This document shows, one piece after another, positions 32,536 to 41,988 of a DNA stretch of 64,000 bases. Source of the stretch: Bradyrhizobium guangdongense (GTDB lineage Bacteria; Pseudomonadota; Alphaproteobacteria; Rhizobiales; Xanthobacteraceae). Position 1 is the first letter of the stretch; each line of letters starts with the position of its first letter. A program made the translations under genes and the position numbers. The notes beneath the pieces were generated by a model that worked only from the letters and a program-made list of their open reading frames with translations, was not told the DNA's origin and did not search any database. The stretch is taken from contig NZ_CP030051.1 of assembly GCF_004114975.1 (NCBI RefSeq), forward strand, positions 6,971,501 through 7,035,500. Reading direction: 5' to 3'.

Positions 32536-33593
32536 GAATTCGTCTCCCTCGGCGCGAGGCTATGGCCCGATCCCGGAATGGCCATGTAGCACGCAGCCTC
32601 GTGGCCCATATTATCCAGCGCCGTAAGCTTTGGTGACGCATTTGCGCAGAGCGGCTCCGCAAACGGACAACGGGTATGGAAGCGGCAGCCCGCGGGCGGG
32701 TCGATTGGATTGGGCGGGTCGCCCGAGATCGGCGGCTTCTCGGTGCGCCTGTCAGGATCGGAGGACGGCATCGCCGCCAGCAAGGCACGCGTATAGGGAT
32801 GCGCCGGGCTGTCCCAGACCTGATCGACCGGACCGAGCTCGACGACCTCGCCGAGATACATGACAAGCACGCGGTCGCTGATGTAGCGGACGACGTTGAG
32901 GTCATGGCTGATAAAGAGATAGGTCAGGCCGAATTCGCGCTTGAGGTCGGCGAGCAGGTTGAGCACCTGCGCCTCGACGGATTTGTCGAGCGCGGAGACG
33001 GCTTCGTCCAGGATCACCAGCCGCGGTGAGAGCGCCAGCGCACGTGCGATGTTGACGCGCTGGCGCTGGCCGCCGGAGATCTCGTGCGGATAGCGGCTCG
33101 CGAAATTTGCAGGTACCAGACCGACCTTGCCGAGCAGCTCGCGCGCCAACGCCCGCGCCGCACCATCGGCCATGCCGTGGACCTTCGGGCCGAAAGCGAT
33201 GGATTCCTCGATCGTCAGGCGCGGATTGAGCGAAGCATAGGAATCCTGGAACACCATCTGCATGCCGCGGCGCAGCGCGCGCAAGCTCAGCGACGGGCCC
33301 ACGGTCATGCCGTCATAGATGATGTCGCCGGTGTCGCGCGGCATCAAATGCATCAAGAGGCGCGCGGTGGTGGACTTGCCGCAGCCGGATTCGCCGACGA
33401 TGCCGACGGTCTCGCCTTTGGCTACGGAGAAGGAGACGTTGTCGACGGCGCGCACGGTCCGCTTCGCGGCGAACAGCCCGCCGCGCACCGGGAAATGCTT
33501 GGTCAGCCCGTTCACCTGAAGCAACGGCTGCGCGACCCCGCCGACATCCTCGACGGGCTCCAGCATTTCAACGGAATTGTTGCTCTCGCTCAT
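32532..33593 (-). CDS. Peptide-type ABC transporter ATP-binding protein (DppF-like)
   Basis: A 353-residue ATPase. Walker A is [10 protein letters not shown] (about residues 70-79), the Q-loop is [13 protein letters not shown], the signature is [16 protein letters not shown] and Walker B is [13 protein letters not shown]. The last residues of Walker B are DEAVSALD, the form usual in DppF/OppF. The C-terminal region has [15 protein letters not shown] and a cysteine-containing [14 protein letters not shown] segment. It overlaps the AtzG-like gene by four bases and follows the permease genes after a repeat. Confidence 0.93.
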   Translation of the reverse strand: MSESNNSVEMLEPVEDVGGVAQPLLQVNGLTKHFPVRGGLFAAKRTVRAVDNVSFSVAKGETVGIVGESGCGKSTTARLLMHLMPRDTGDIIYDGMTVGPSLSLRALRRGMQMVFQDSYASLNPRLTIEESIAFGPKVHGMADGAARALARELLGKVGLVPANFASRYPHEISGGQRQRVNIARALALSPRLVILDEAVSALDKSVEAQVLNLLADLKREFGLTYLFISHDLNVVRYISDRVLVMYLGEVVELGPVDQVWDSPAHPYTRALLAAMPSSDPDRRTEKPPISGDPPNPIDPPAGCRFHTRCPFAEPLCANASPKLTALDNMGHEAACYMAIPGSGHSLAPRETNS

Positions 33594-33605
33594 GGCCGCG
33601 GTCTC

Positions 33606-33738
33606 CCACCTCTCCCCGTCGGGGAGAGGTCGGCGCGCAGCGCCGGGTGAGGGGGCGCGGCAAACTCGGTGGAGCGTAACCCCTCACCCGGACCGCACCT
33701 TGCGATGCGATCCGACCTCTCCCTGTGGGAGAGGTGGG
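33606..33738. repeat. intergenic repeat, CCACCTCTCCCC type
   Basis: CCCACCTCTCCCC and GGGAGAGGTGGGG are the inverted ends, with GGGTGAGGGG and CCCCTCACCC inside. It separates the DppF-like and DppC-like genes. Related copies are at 34731, 35904 and 53535. Confidence 0.8.
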
Positions 33739-33776
33739 GCACCGCCGCTGTGGCAGTCTGTGTCGATCCCATCATC

Positions 33777-34679
33777 TCAGTTCCTGATATCCATGGCGCT
33801 GCGCAGGCCGTCCGAGAGCAGGTTGAAGCAGATCGAGACTGCAAAGATCATCGCACCCGGCAATGCCGCGACCCAGGGGTTGACGTAGATCGCGGTCCGC
33901 AAGGTGTTCAGCATCAGGCCCCATTCCGGCTCGGGCGGCTTGGTGCCGAGGCCGAGGAAGGAGAGACCGGCGGCCAGGATCATCGAGACCGAAATGAGGC
34001 TGGTGGCATAGACGAAGATCGCCCCCAACACGTTGCCGAGAATGTGCACGCGCATGATGGTGAACGGCCCGGCGCCGGAGGCGCGCGCGGCCTCGACGAA
34101 ATCCATGTTGCGCACGCCTGTGGTGACGCTTTCGGCGACGCGGGTGATCTGCGGCACGAACACGATGGTCAGCGCCACGATGGAGTTGAGGATGCCGGCG
34201 CCCAGTGCGCCGGAGATCGCAATCGCGAGCAGCACGGAAGGGAAGGCGTAGAACACGTCGACCGTGCGCATGATCGCGGTATTGAGCCTGCCGCCGACAT
34301 AGCCGGCAATGATGCCGACCGAGGTCCCGATGCCGAAAGCGAGGATGACAGGCAGAATGCCGATGACCAGCGACAACCGCCCGCCATAGATCAGCCGCGC
34401 CAGCATGTCGCGGCCGAGCTCGTCGGTGCCGAGCGGATAGCCTGGGGTCCCGATGTGGCGGAGGCGGCGGATCATCGAGCCCTTGTACGGATCTTCCAGT
34501 CCCAGCCATGGTGCCAGGATCGCGGAGACGAAGACCAGCAACAGCACGATCGCGCAGGCCATGCTGACCTTGTCGCGCAGGATACGGCGGCCCACGGTTG
34601 CCCAATAACCGCGCGCCTTGGTGGCAGGGGCGGCCTGCAGTGCGGCGTCGCTGGGGGCGGACAATGGAAGCTCGGTCAT
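33777..34679 (-). CDS. Peptide-type ABC transporter permease (DppC-like)
   Basis: A 300-residue inner-membrane permease with about six helices. It has the N-terminal segment RDKVSMACAIVLLLVFVSAI, the periplasmic HIGTPGYPLGTDELGRDMLA motif typical of DppC/OppC, and the EAARASGAG cytoplasmic coupling loop that contacts the ATPases. It is the second permease of the dpp-like importer, partner of the DppB-like protein at 34887. The ATG at 34679 is used. Confidence 0.93.
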   Translation of the reverse strand: MTELPLSAPSDAALQAAPATKARGYWATVGRRILRDKVSMACAIVLLLVFVSAILAPWLGLEDPYKGSMIRRLRHIGTPGYPLGTDELGRDMLARLIYGGRLSLVIGILPVILAFGIGTSVGIIAGYVGGRLNTAIMRTVDVFYAFPSVLLAIAISGALGAGILNSIVALTIVFVPQITRVAESVTTGVRNMDFVEAARASGAGPFTIMRVHILGNVLGAIFVYATSLISVSMILAAGLSFLGLGTKPPEPEWGLMLNTLRTAIYVNPWVAALPGAMIFAVSICFNLLSDGLRSAMDIRN

Positions 34680-34730
34680 CGGGTCGCTTCCGAAAGTTGA
34701 GACGATCGACGCGAGCCAAGCAGGTGGTGT

Positions 34731-34853
34731 ACCTCGCCCGCCTGCGGGAGAGGTCGCGCCGAAGGCGCGGGTAAGGGTTTTCTCCTCTTGGGGTTCCTCG
34801 CGCGTGGAGAGACCCCCACCCCGGCCCTTCCCCGCAAGCGGGAGAGGGGGCGG
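34731..34853. repeat. intergenic repeat, CCTCTCCC family, diverged
   Basis: CCTGCGGGAGAGG on the left and CCGCAAGCGGGAGAGGGGG on the right flank GCGCCGAAGGCGC and CCCCCACCCC segments. It is a diverged member of the family seen at 33606 and lies between the two permease genes. Confidence 0.65.
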
Positions 34854-34886
34854 ACCTTTTGCGCGGCTACAGCTCGGCTCATCCCA

Positions 34887-35840
34887 CTAGCCCCGCTTGA
34901 TGCGCGGATCGATCGCGGCCTGCGCGATGTCGACCAGGAGATTGAGAAAGACGAAGAACAGCGCCAGCACCAGGATCGTGCCCTGCAGCAGCGGCAGGTC
35001 GCGCTGGAAGATCGCGGAGTTGAGCAGGAAGCCCGAGCCCGGCCAGGAGAACACGGTCTCAATCAGGATCGAGCCGCCGAGCATGTAGCCGAGCTGAAGC
35101 CCCATCACGGCGAGCGCGGTCGGCGCGGCGTTCTTGACGACGTGACGGAATACGCCGCGCTCATGCAGGCCTTTTGCGCGCAGCGCCTCGACGAAATCCT
35201 GCGAGAGGATGTCGCCGGACAGCGCGCGGACCGTGCGGGTGACGATACCCATCGGGATCACCGAGGTCGTGATCGCCGGCAGCACCAGATATTTCAGGTG
35301 CGCCCAGTCCCAGGCCCAGGAATTGGAGCCGTTGGGTCCGGCGCCGACGGCCGGCAGCCAGTTCAGCTCGACCGAGAAGATGATGACGAGCAGCATGCCG
35401 AGCCAGTAATGCGGCACCGCAACGCCGGCGATGGCAAAGGAGGTCGCGACCTTGTCGATCCAGGTTTCGCGAAAATAGCCGGCGATCAGGCCGAGCAGAA
35501 TGCCCATCGTGAAGCCGATGATCGCGGCAGCGATTGCGAGCGTGACCGTGTTGCCGACCGCGCGCATGACCTCGGCGAGCACGGGGCGGCCGGTGGCGAT
35601 GGAATTGCCGAGATCGCCGTGCAGCGCGCGGAGCAGCCAGAGCCCGAACTGCACCGGCAGCGGCCGGTCGAAGCCATAGGCGGCGCGCAGCTGCGCGGCG
35701 AGCTCCTGCGAAGCGTCGGCCGGCAACACAGCGACCAGCGGATCGCCCGGCGTGATGTGCACGAGCAGAAAGCACACCAGCGCCACGCTGATCACGATCG
35801 GGATGACATAGACGATGCGTCTGGCGGTATAGGCGAGCAC
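34887..35840 (-). CDS. Peptide-type ABC transporter permease (DppB-like)
   Basis: A permease of about 317 residues with six helices. It has the N-terminal YTARRIVYVIPIVISVALVC helix, the GDPLVAVLPADAS periplasmic region and the coupling loop DFVEALRAKGL. I chose the GTG at 35840, which gives the usual length and starts at once before the first helix; no strong ribosome-binding site is visible there. The open frame runs up to 35981 through a repeat, which is unlikely to be coding. The protein forms the channel with the DppC-like permease. Confidence 0.9.
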   Translation of the reverse strand: MLAYTARRIVYVIPIVISVALVCFLLVHITPGDPLVAVLPADASQELAAQLRAAYGFDRPLPVQFGLWLLRALHGDLGNSIATGRPVLAEVMRAVGNTVTLAIAAAIIGFTMGILLGLIAGYFRETWIDKVATSFAIAGVAVPHYWLGMLLVIIFSVELNWLPAVGAGPNGSNSWAWDWAHLKYLVLPAITTSVIPMGIVTRTVRALSGDILSQDFVEALRAKGLHERGVFRHVVKNAAPTALAVMGLQLGYMLGGSILIETVFSWPGSGFLLNSAIFQRDLPLLQGTILVLALFFVFLNLLVDIAQAAIDPRIKRG

Positions 35841-35903
35841 TGATTGACCTGACGTGGTATCGCAAGATTGCGTGGGCTTCAGTGAGGGACGCACAATGGG
35901 AGG

Positions 35904-36010
35904 GTTCCCTCCCCCCTTGTGGGGAGGGTTAGGGAGAGGGGTGGCCACAGAGAGACTGCGCGTGTGGGCCCCCTTCCCCAACCCCTCCCCACAAGGGGGA
36001 GGGGAGCCCT
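35904..36010. repeat. intergenic repeat, CCCTCCCC-CTTGTGGGGAGGG type
   Basis: CCTCCCCCCTTGTGGGGAGG and CCCCTCCCCACAAGGGGGAGG are inverted relatives with GGGTTAGGGAGAGGGG inside. It lies between the solute-binding protein gene and the DppB-like gene, where a partial transcription stop would lower permease levels relative to the binding protein. Confidence 0.8.
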
Positions 36011-36025
36011 ACCAGGGTGCTCACC

Positions 36026-37681
36026 TCACTGTATCGAGATCGGCGAGAAGTCGATGAACCAGCTCTTCGGCTGGATCACGCCTGTCACCTTCGGGCTCAT
36101 GGCGCGCGGGCCGACGTCGTGGGCGACGTAGAGGAAGGCAGCGTCGTCGACCGAAGCGGCGTGCAGCTCGGCGAGAGCGGCGTCGCGCGCGGCAGGATCA
36201 AAGGTCTGCCGGGCCTTCTTCACCAGCTCGTCGAACTTGGGATTGTTGATGAAACCCCAATTGTTCGAGACCGGCGGCGCCATGCCCGATTGCAGGAAGC
36301 GCACCAGCGCAAAGAACGGATCCATCGCCGCATAGGTGACATTGGTCGCGTTCGAGCCATTGGCGCTGGGGTCCTTGGCGCCGCGGCGCCAGTTGGTGAA
36401 CAGCGTATTCCACTCGATGACGTCGAGCTGCACGTCGAAATAACATTCGGCGAGCGCCTGCTGCAGATATTCGTTCATCGGCAGCGGCTGCATCTGACCC
36501 GAACCTGAAGCAGACGTCTGGACCTTCACCGTCAGCTTCTTGTTCGGGCCGAAGCCGGCCTCCTGCATCAGCTTCTGCGCAGCCGGCTTGTCGTACTTGA
36601 TCTCGAAGCTCGGTTTTCCCCGCCAGGGATGGCCGGGCTCGAAGGTGCCGGTGGCGGGCACCATCAGGCCCGCGAGCAATCCGTCCTTGAGACCTTCGCG
36701 ATCGATGCAGAGATTGGCGGCCTTGCGCACGCGGATGTCGTTCCAGGGCGAGCCTTCGATGCGCGAGAACTGCCACGGCCAGACATGCGGCTGCTCGTTG
36801 GCGTAGAGTTTGAAGCCGCGCTGCTTGAGCTCGGGCAGCGCATCCGGCGCCGGCGCCTCGATCCAGTCGACCTGTCCGGAAAGCAGCGCTGCGGTGCGTG
36901 CATTGGCTTCCGGCATCGGCAAGAGCACCATCTTGTCGATCTTAGGCACGCGGGCCTTGTCCCAATAATCCGCGTTCTTGACCAGCTCGAGCCGCTCGCG
37001 CGGGGTGAAACTCGCCATCTTCCACGGGCCGGTGCCCGCCGCGTCCTTGGCAAACGCGGCCCAGGCGGCCTGCGACTTTGCCTTGGCGTCGGCGCCTTCA
37101 GCCTTGTCATAGAAATGCTGCCACTTCGCCGGGCTCGCCATGAAGAGGTTGGTGAGGTTGATCGGCAGGAAGCTGTCGGGCTCCTTGGTGGTGAGCTCGA
37201 CCGTCATGTCGTCGATCTTCCTGGCAGAAGCCAGCGTCGGCATACGGGAGGCGGTGACGCCGACCTGGCTGGCATCGAACTGCGGCGCGTCCTGCTTCAG
37301 CACCTTCTCGACGTTCCACACCACGGCATCGGCGTTGAAAGGCGTGCCGTCATGGAAGGTCACGCCGGGGCGCAGCTTGAACATCCATTTGGTCTTGTCT
37401 GCGTCATCGACCTTCCACTCGGTCGCAAGGCCGGGGATGACGACGCTGGCCTTGTCGGCCGAGGACAGGTCCCAGCCGGTGAGCGCGTCATACATGGTGA
37501 CGCCGGTAAAACGGTTGCCCTCAAAGCCTTGATCGGGCTGACCGAGGGTGCGCGGAATATCGGCAGCCGTCATGCCGATGCGCAACACGGTTTCCGCGCT
37601 GGCGACGCGCGGCCATGCCGCCGCAGTCGTCAGGGCCAGCGCCGCAATCAACGCGGCGCGTGTCGTTATCCTTATAAGCAT
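36026..37681 (-). CDS. Peptide-type ABC transporter solute-binding protein 1
   Basis: A 551-residue periplasmic binding protein of the family-5 (DppA/OppA) class. The signal peptide is MLIRITTRAALIAALALTTA, cleaved after ASA. The mature protein has the family blocks PGLATEWKVDDADKTKWMFK, LRPGVTFHDGTPFNADAVVW and GTGPWKM. The ATG at 37681 has AAGGA upstream; the longer reading to 37735 is rejected. There is no lipobox, so it is a soluble periplasmic protein. It is the first gene of the dpp-amidase operon. A paralogue is transcribed in the other direction from 37883. Confidence 0.93.
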   Translation of the reverse strand: MLIRITTRAALIAALALTTAAAWPRVASAETVLRIGMTAADIPRTLGQPDQGFEGNRFTGVTMYDALTGWDLSSADKASVVIPGLATEWKVDDADKTKWMFKLRPGVTFHDGTPFNADAVVWNVEKVLKQDAPQFDASQVGVTASRMPTLASARKIDDMTVELTTKEPDSFLPINLTNLFMASPAKWQHFYDKAEGADAKAKSQAAWAAFAKDAAGTGPWKMASFTPRERLELVKNADYWDKARVPKIDKMVLLPMPEANARTAALLSGQVDWIEAPAPDALPELKQRGFKLYANEQPHVWPWQFSRIEGSPWNDIRVRKAANLCIDREGLKDGLLAGLMVPATGTFEPGHPWRGKPSFEIKYDKPAAQKLMQEAGFGPNKKLTVKVQTSASGSGQMQPLPMNEYLQQALAECYFDVQLDVIEWNTLFTNWRRGAKDPSANGSNATNVTYAAMDPFFALVRFLQSGMAPPVSNNWGFINNPKFDELVKKARQTFDPAARDAALAELHAASVDDAAFLYVAHDVGPRAMSPKVTGVIQPKSWFIDFSPISIQ

Positions 37682-37719
37682 GACGTCAGTCCTTCTTCGG
37701 CTTTCGCTGATTAATTTTG

Positions 37720-37747
37720 ATGCAAACGTATGCAATGGCTATGCCAA
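37720..37747. promoter_or_regulatory. three direct ATGC(C)AA repeats in divergent promoter
   Basis: ATGCAA occurs at 37720 and 37730 and ATGCCAA at 37741, spaced 10 and 11 bases, so all three face the same side of the helix. They lie in the 201-base gap between the two divergent binding-protein genes and could bind a regulator. No such regulator gene is in the neighbourhood. Confidence 0.4.
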
Positions 37748-37882
37748 TGGGGAAACTTATTCTGCAAATTGGCCCTGCGACGACAAGTCCTTGTGATCGC
37801 GCGTGTGCATGGGCGCCGCGCTGCCTATTCTGGCATCAAGATTGCAAGTTTGGCTCCGAAACTTCTCTGGGAGCTTTGGGCC

Positions 37883-39478
37883 ATGCGTATCCGATTATCG
37901 ACCTGTCTCGCCGTGCTTGCGCTGGGCCTATCCGCAATCTCAGCGCGCGCTGAAACGGTGGTGCGCTACGGCATCTCGATGGCGGATATTCCGCTGACGA
38001 CCGGCCAGCCCGATCGCGGCGCCGGCGCCTATCAGTTCACGGCCTACACGATCTACGATCCCCTGGTTGCCTGGGAGATGGACGTCGCAGATCGGCCCGG
38101 CAAGCTGGTGCCGGGGCTCGCCACCGAGTGGAAGGTCGATGACGCCGACAAGACCAAGTGGCGGTTTACTCTGCGCAAGGGCGTGAAGTTTCACGACGGC
38201 AGCGACTTCAACGCCGATGCGGTGGTCTGGAATCTCGACAAGGTGCTCAACGACAAGGCGCCGCAATTCGACAAGCGGCAGAGCGCGCAGGTGAAGACCC
38301 GCCTGCCCTCGGTCGCCGGCTACGCCAAGATCGACGATTTCACCGTCGAGATCACCACCAAGACGGTGGACTCCTTCTTCCCCTATCAGATGCTGTGGTT
38401 CCTGGTCTCGAGCCCGGCGCAATATGAAAAGCTCGGCCGGGATTGGGACAAGTTCGCCAGCCAGCCCTCCGGCACCGGGCCGTTCAAGCTGACCAAGCTC
38501 GTGCCGCGCGAGCTTGCCGAGCTCAGCAAGAACCCGGACTACTGGAACGCCAAGCGCATTCCCAAGGTCGACAAGATCGTGCTGGTGCCGATGCCGGAGG
38601 CGCTGACGCGCACCAATGCGCTGCTCGCAGGACAGGTCGATCTGATCGAGACCCCGGCGCCCGATGCCGTGCCGCAGCTGAAGGCCGCCGGCATGAAGAT
38701 CGTCGACAACGTCACGCCGCATGTCTGGAATTATCACCTCAGCGTGCTGCCGGGCTCGCCCTGGACCGACATCCGCCTGCGCAAGGCGCTCAACCTTGCG
38801 ATCAACCGCGACGAGGTCGTCGGCCTGATGAACGGGCTCGCCAAACCGGCCAAGGGCCAGGTCGACCCGTCGAGCCCGTGGTTCGGCAAGCCGAGCTTCG
38901 AATTGAAGTACGATCTCGCGGCGGCGAAGAAACTGGTCGAGGAGGCCGGCTATTCAAAAGCAAAGCCGCTGAAGACCACCTTCATCATCGCGCAGGGCGG
39001 CACCGGCCAGATGCTGTCGCTGCCGATGAACGAGTTCCTGCAGCAGAGCTTCAAGGAGATCGGCATCGACATCGACTTCAAGGTGGTCGAGCTCGAGACG
39101 CTCTACACGCATTGGCGCAAGGGCGCCGCCGACGAGATCAACGCCGGCATCACCGCCAACAACATCGCCTACGTCACGTCCGACCCGCTCTACGCCATCG
39201 TCCGCTTCTTCGCCTCCGACCAGATCGCGCCTGTCGGCGTCAACTGGGGCGGCTACAAGAACCCGAAGGTCGATGCCCTGATCAACGAGGCCAAGCAGAC
39301 CTTCGACACCGCCAAGCAGGACGAGCTGATCGCGCAGGCGCACGCATTGATCGTCGACGATGCCGTGCTGGTCTGGGTCGTCCACGACACCAACCCGCAC
39401 GCGCTGTCGCCGAAGATCAGGCAGTTCGTGCAGGCGCAACACTGGTTCCAGGATCTGACGACGATCGGGGTGGAGTGA
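37883..39478 (+). CDS. Peptide-type ABC transporter solute-binding protein 2
   Basis: A 531-residue periplasmic binding protein, paralogous to the product of 36026-37681. The signal peptide is MRIRLSTCLAVLALGLSAIS, cleaved after ARA. Shared blocks include ADIPLTTGQPDRG, PGLATEWKVDDADKTKW and FNADAVVWN. The ATG at 37883 has GGGAG upstream; the longer reading from 37730 is rejected. It is divergent from the dpp operon, has no permease or ATPase genes of its own, and may feed the same membrane complex with a second ligand. Confidence 0.93.
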   Translation: MRIRLSTCLAVLALGLSAISARAETVVRYGISMADIPLTTGQPDRGAGAYQFTAYTIYDPLVAWEMDVADRPGKLVPGLATEWKVDDADKTKWRFTLRKGVKFHDGSDFNADAVVWNLDKVLNDKAPQFDKRQSAQVKTRLPSVAGYAKIDDFTVEITTKTVDSFFPYQMLWFLVSSPAQYEKLGRDWDKFASQPSGTGPFKLTKLVPRELAELSKNPDYWNAKRIPKVDKIVLVPMPEALTRTNALLAGQVDLIETPAPDAVPQLKAAGMKIVDNVTPHVWNYHLSVLPGSPWTDIRLRKALNLAINRDEVVGLMNGLAKPAKGQVDPSSPWFGKPSFELKYDLAAAKKLVEEAGYSKAKPLKTTFIIAQGGTGQMLSLPMNEFLQQSFKEIGIDIDFKVVELETLYTHWRKGAADEINAGITANNIAYVTSDPLYAIVRFFASDQIAPVGVNWGGYKNPKVDALINEAKQTFDTAKQDELIAQAHALIVDDAVLVWVVHDTNPHALSPKIRQFVQAQHWFQDLTTIGVE

Positions 39479-39497
39479 GGGGGCACGCCCAGCTGCC

Positions 39498-39611
39498 GTA
39501 GGGTGGGTTAGCCGAAGGCATAACCCACCATGCTGCAGCAAACGCCGACCGGCGTCCGTGGGTTACGCTCGACGGACTGCGCTCCGCATCCGCCGAGCTA
39601 ACCCACCCTAC
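39498..39611. repeat. palindromic repeat, GTAGGGTGGGTTAG type
   Basis: GTAGGGTGGGTTAGC at the left and GCTAACCCACCCTAC at the right are perfect inverted ends; the centre holds further short inverted repeats, including CATAACCCACC and GTGGGTTACG. It separates the convergent binding-protein and cyclase genes and is a longer relative of the repeat at 26076. Confidence 0.85.
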
Positions 39612-39616
39612 AAGAC

Positions 39617-41848
39617 CTACTTCGTCAGCAGCGCATACGCTCCGCTCCAATCCTGCGGCGGCGGATTGGCCTGATAATCCTTGATGCGCGCTTCATACAG
39701 CCTGAACAGCTTTTCCAGCGTGTCGGCGTCCTCGCTGCGGCGGCCGCGCTCGATGGCGTCGAGCGCGCCCTGCCAGTCGCGGCCGCGGTAGCAGCCGAGC
39801 ATCTCGATGGTGATGTTGCGCAGGCGCTGGAACGCGGCCGAGTGCATCACATCCTCGCGGCCGGCGATGGCGTAGATCACCTCCGGCTCGCTCTTGCCCT
39901 TGACCATGATGAAGTCGAGCTCGAGGATGGCGAACCTGTCCTTGACCGCGAGCGCGGTCCGGGAGCCCACGATGATCGGGAAGCCGTATTCCTTGGTCTG
40001 GCCCTCCAAGCGCGAGGCCAGGTTCACACTGTCGCCGAGCACCGAATAGTTGAACTTCTTGTCGGACCCCATGTTGCCGACCACGCCGATGCCGGTGTTG
40101 AGACCGATGCCGACGTTGAGCGGGATGTAGGCATGGCCGCCGTCGGCGGCCTCGCGCTCGCGCTCCCGGTTGACCTCGTCGATCTTCTCGAGCATGCCGA
40201 CCGCCGCCTCGCAGGCGTTGATCTCGTGCGCCTTGTCATCAAGCGGGGCGTTCCAGAATGCCATGATGGCATCGCCCATGTATTTGTCGATCGTGCCCCT
40301 GTGCTCTCGGATTACGTTGGTGAGCGGCGTCAGGAAGCGGTTCATCAAGGTGATCAGACCTTGCGGATCGTGCTTGTAGGTTTCCGAGATCGAGGTGAAG
40401 CCGCGCACGTCGGAGAACATGATCGTCATCTCGCGCTCCTCGCCGCCGAGCTTGAGCTTTTCCGGCGATTGCGCGAGTTGCTCGACCAGCTCCGGCGACA
40501 TGTATTGCGCGAACATGCCGCGGATCTGCACGCGCTGTCGCTGCTCGCGCACGAAGCTCGCAAAGATGAAGGTCAGATAGATCGCGGTGGTCGACAGCAG
40601 GGGATAGGTGAAGTCGATAAGATACCGATACCGCGCGTAGAAGAACCAGGACGTGCCGATCAGGATGGCGGCGAACGTCGCGCCGGCGAGCACCAGCCGG
40701 ACGGGGCCGAGATTCGGCGTGAAGATGATCACGAGGATGCCGATGATCATTGCAGCGAGCAATTCAACGCCGAGCGCGTAGTTCGGCTGCGAGATCACCG
40801 CGCCGCTCAGCACGCTTTCGAGCACCTGCGCGTGGATCTCGACCCCCGGCATGTTGGCCGAAACCGGCGTGGTCTTGAGGTCGTTCAGCCCGACCGCCGA
40901 AGTGCCGATCAGCACCAGCTTGCCCCTGATCTTGTCCGGCGGCACGTTGTTGTCGAGCACGTCGGCCGCCGAGACATAGATCGAGGGATCCTGCCGGGCA
41001 TAGTGCACCCAGAGCTGGCCGTTCTTGTCGGTCGGAATCTCGATGCCCTTGAGGCGGATGGCGCGGATGCCGGTCTTGTCGGTGCGAACCAGCAGCGTCG
41101 GCGTCCCCGTGACGACCCGCAGGATCTCGAGGCTGAGCGAGGGCATGATGTTGCCCTGGGCGCGCATTATCATCGGCACGCGGCGGATCAGGCCGTCGCG
41201 CTCGGTCTTGATCGTGAACAGGCCACGGCCGGCCGCGACCTTCTCGATGACCGGCACGTTGCGCAGCAGGCCAGGGAATTCGAACAGGAAGTTTTCGGCA
41301 TTCTCTTCGCCGACGGTCGCGACGCCAGTGAAGGGAAGTGTGTTGTCGAGCGCGGACCCGACCGCTGGCTGACCGGTCTCGCCCAGCACCACGCGCGAGC
41401 GCTTGATCGCGTCGGAGAGGATCTGGTCGTTGCTCGGCAATTCGCGCAGGCGGGCACGGGTGACGTCGTCGAGATAGCGCATCTGATCGGCCACCAGATC
41501 CGGATTGAGCCGGTCCGCTTCCGAAAACACGACGTCGAACCCGACCGCCACCGCGCCGAGATTGGTGAGATTGATGATCAAATCGGCGATCCGCGTGCGC
41601 GACCACGGCCACTGGCCGAGCCTGGCAAGGCTCTTGTCGTCGATATCGACGATGGTGACGGGCCGCACCGTCTTGTGACGCGGGTCGAGCAGCTGGAACA
41701 TGTCGAAGGTACGCAGCCGCACCTCCTGGACCGGCGGCGGATCCCAGACGCGCAAGGCTGCAAATCCGATCAGCAACCCAAGGCACACCAGCCGCGCGAA
41801 CCCGAACTTCTTCGTGAACCACCGGCGCCAGGTTTTGAGACGTTTCAT
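39617..41848 (-). CDS. CHASE2-domain adenylate cyclase
   Basis: A 743-residue membrane receptor cyclase. After a first helix (residues 19-35) a periplasmic CHASE2 sensor spans about 40-340 (VTIVDIDDKSLARLGQWPWS is the typical start). Three helices follow (about 358-432), then a class III cyclase domain (about 470-650). Metal-binding aspartates are D480 (MFSDVRGF) and D526 (YMGDAIMAFW); the transition-state residues are N609 and R613 (VNLASRLE). K650 (MVKGK) with D606 (VLGDS) suggests ATP specificity. It lies 140 bases downstream of the giant adhesin gene on the same strand. It may sense a periplasmic or envelope signal linked to adhesin export; this is inference. Confidence 0.95.
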   Translation of the reverse strand: MKRLKTWRRWFTKKFGFARLVCLGLLIGFAALRVWDPPPVQEVRLRTFDMFQLLDPRHKTVRPVTIVDIDDKSLARLGQWPWSRTRIADLIINLTNLGAVAVGFDVVFSEADRLNPDLVADQMRYLDDVTRARLRELPSNDQILSDAIKRSRVVLGETGQPAVGSALDNTLPFTGVATVGEENAENFLFEFPGLLRNVPVIEKVAAGRGLFTIKTERDGLIRRVPMIMRAQGNIMPSLSLEILRVVTGTPTLLVRTDKTGIRAIRLKGIEIPTDKNGQLWVHYARQDPSIYVSAADVLDNNVPPDKIRGKLVLIGTSAVGLNDLKTTPVSANMPGVEIHAQVLESVLSGAVISQPNYALGVELLAAMIIGILVIIFTPNLGPVRLVLAGATFAAILIGTSWFFYARYRYLIDFTYPLLSTTAIYLTFIFASFVREQRQRVQIRGMFAQYMSPELVEQLAQSPEKLKLGGEEREMTIMFSDVRGFTSISETYKHDPQGLITLMNRFLTPLTNVIREHRGTIDKYMGDAIMAFWNAPLDDKAHEINACEAAVGMLEKIDEVNREREREAADGGHAYIPLNVGIGLNTGIGVVGNMGSDKKFNYSVLGDSVNLASRLEGQTKEYGFPIIVGSRTALAVKDRFAILELDFIMVKGKSEPEVIYAIAGREDVMHSAAFQRLRNITIEMLGCYRGRDWQGALDAIERGRRSEDADTLEKLFRLYEARIKDYQANPPPQDWSGAYALLTK

Positions 41849-41988
41849 CTCGCCCGAAATTCCCGCAATCCGCCTTCGTCAGATGTCCGGACCACAATAC
41901 GCAATCGCCCGAGCGTTTGATACCGGAATCACTGCGATATCGGGTCACCGCGGCCCGCGTCATCGCAATGGAGCCGGGGGAGCGTCCG

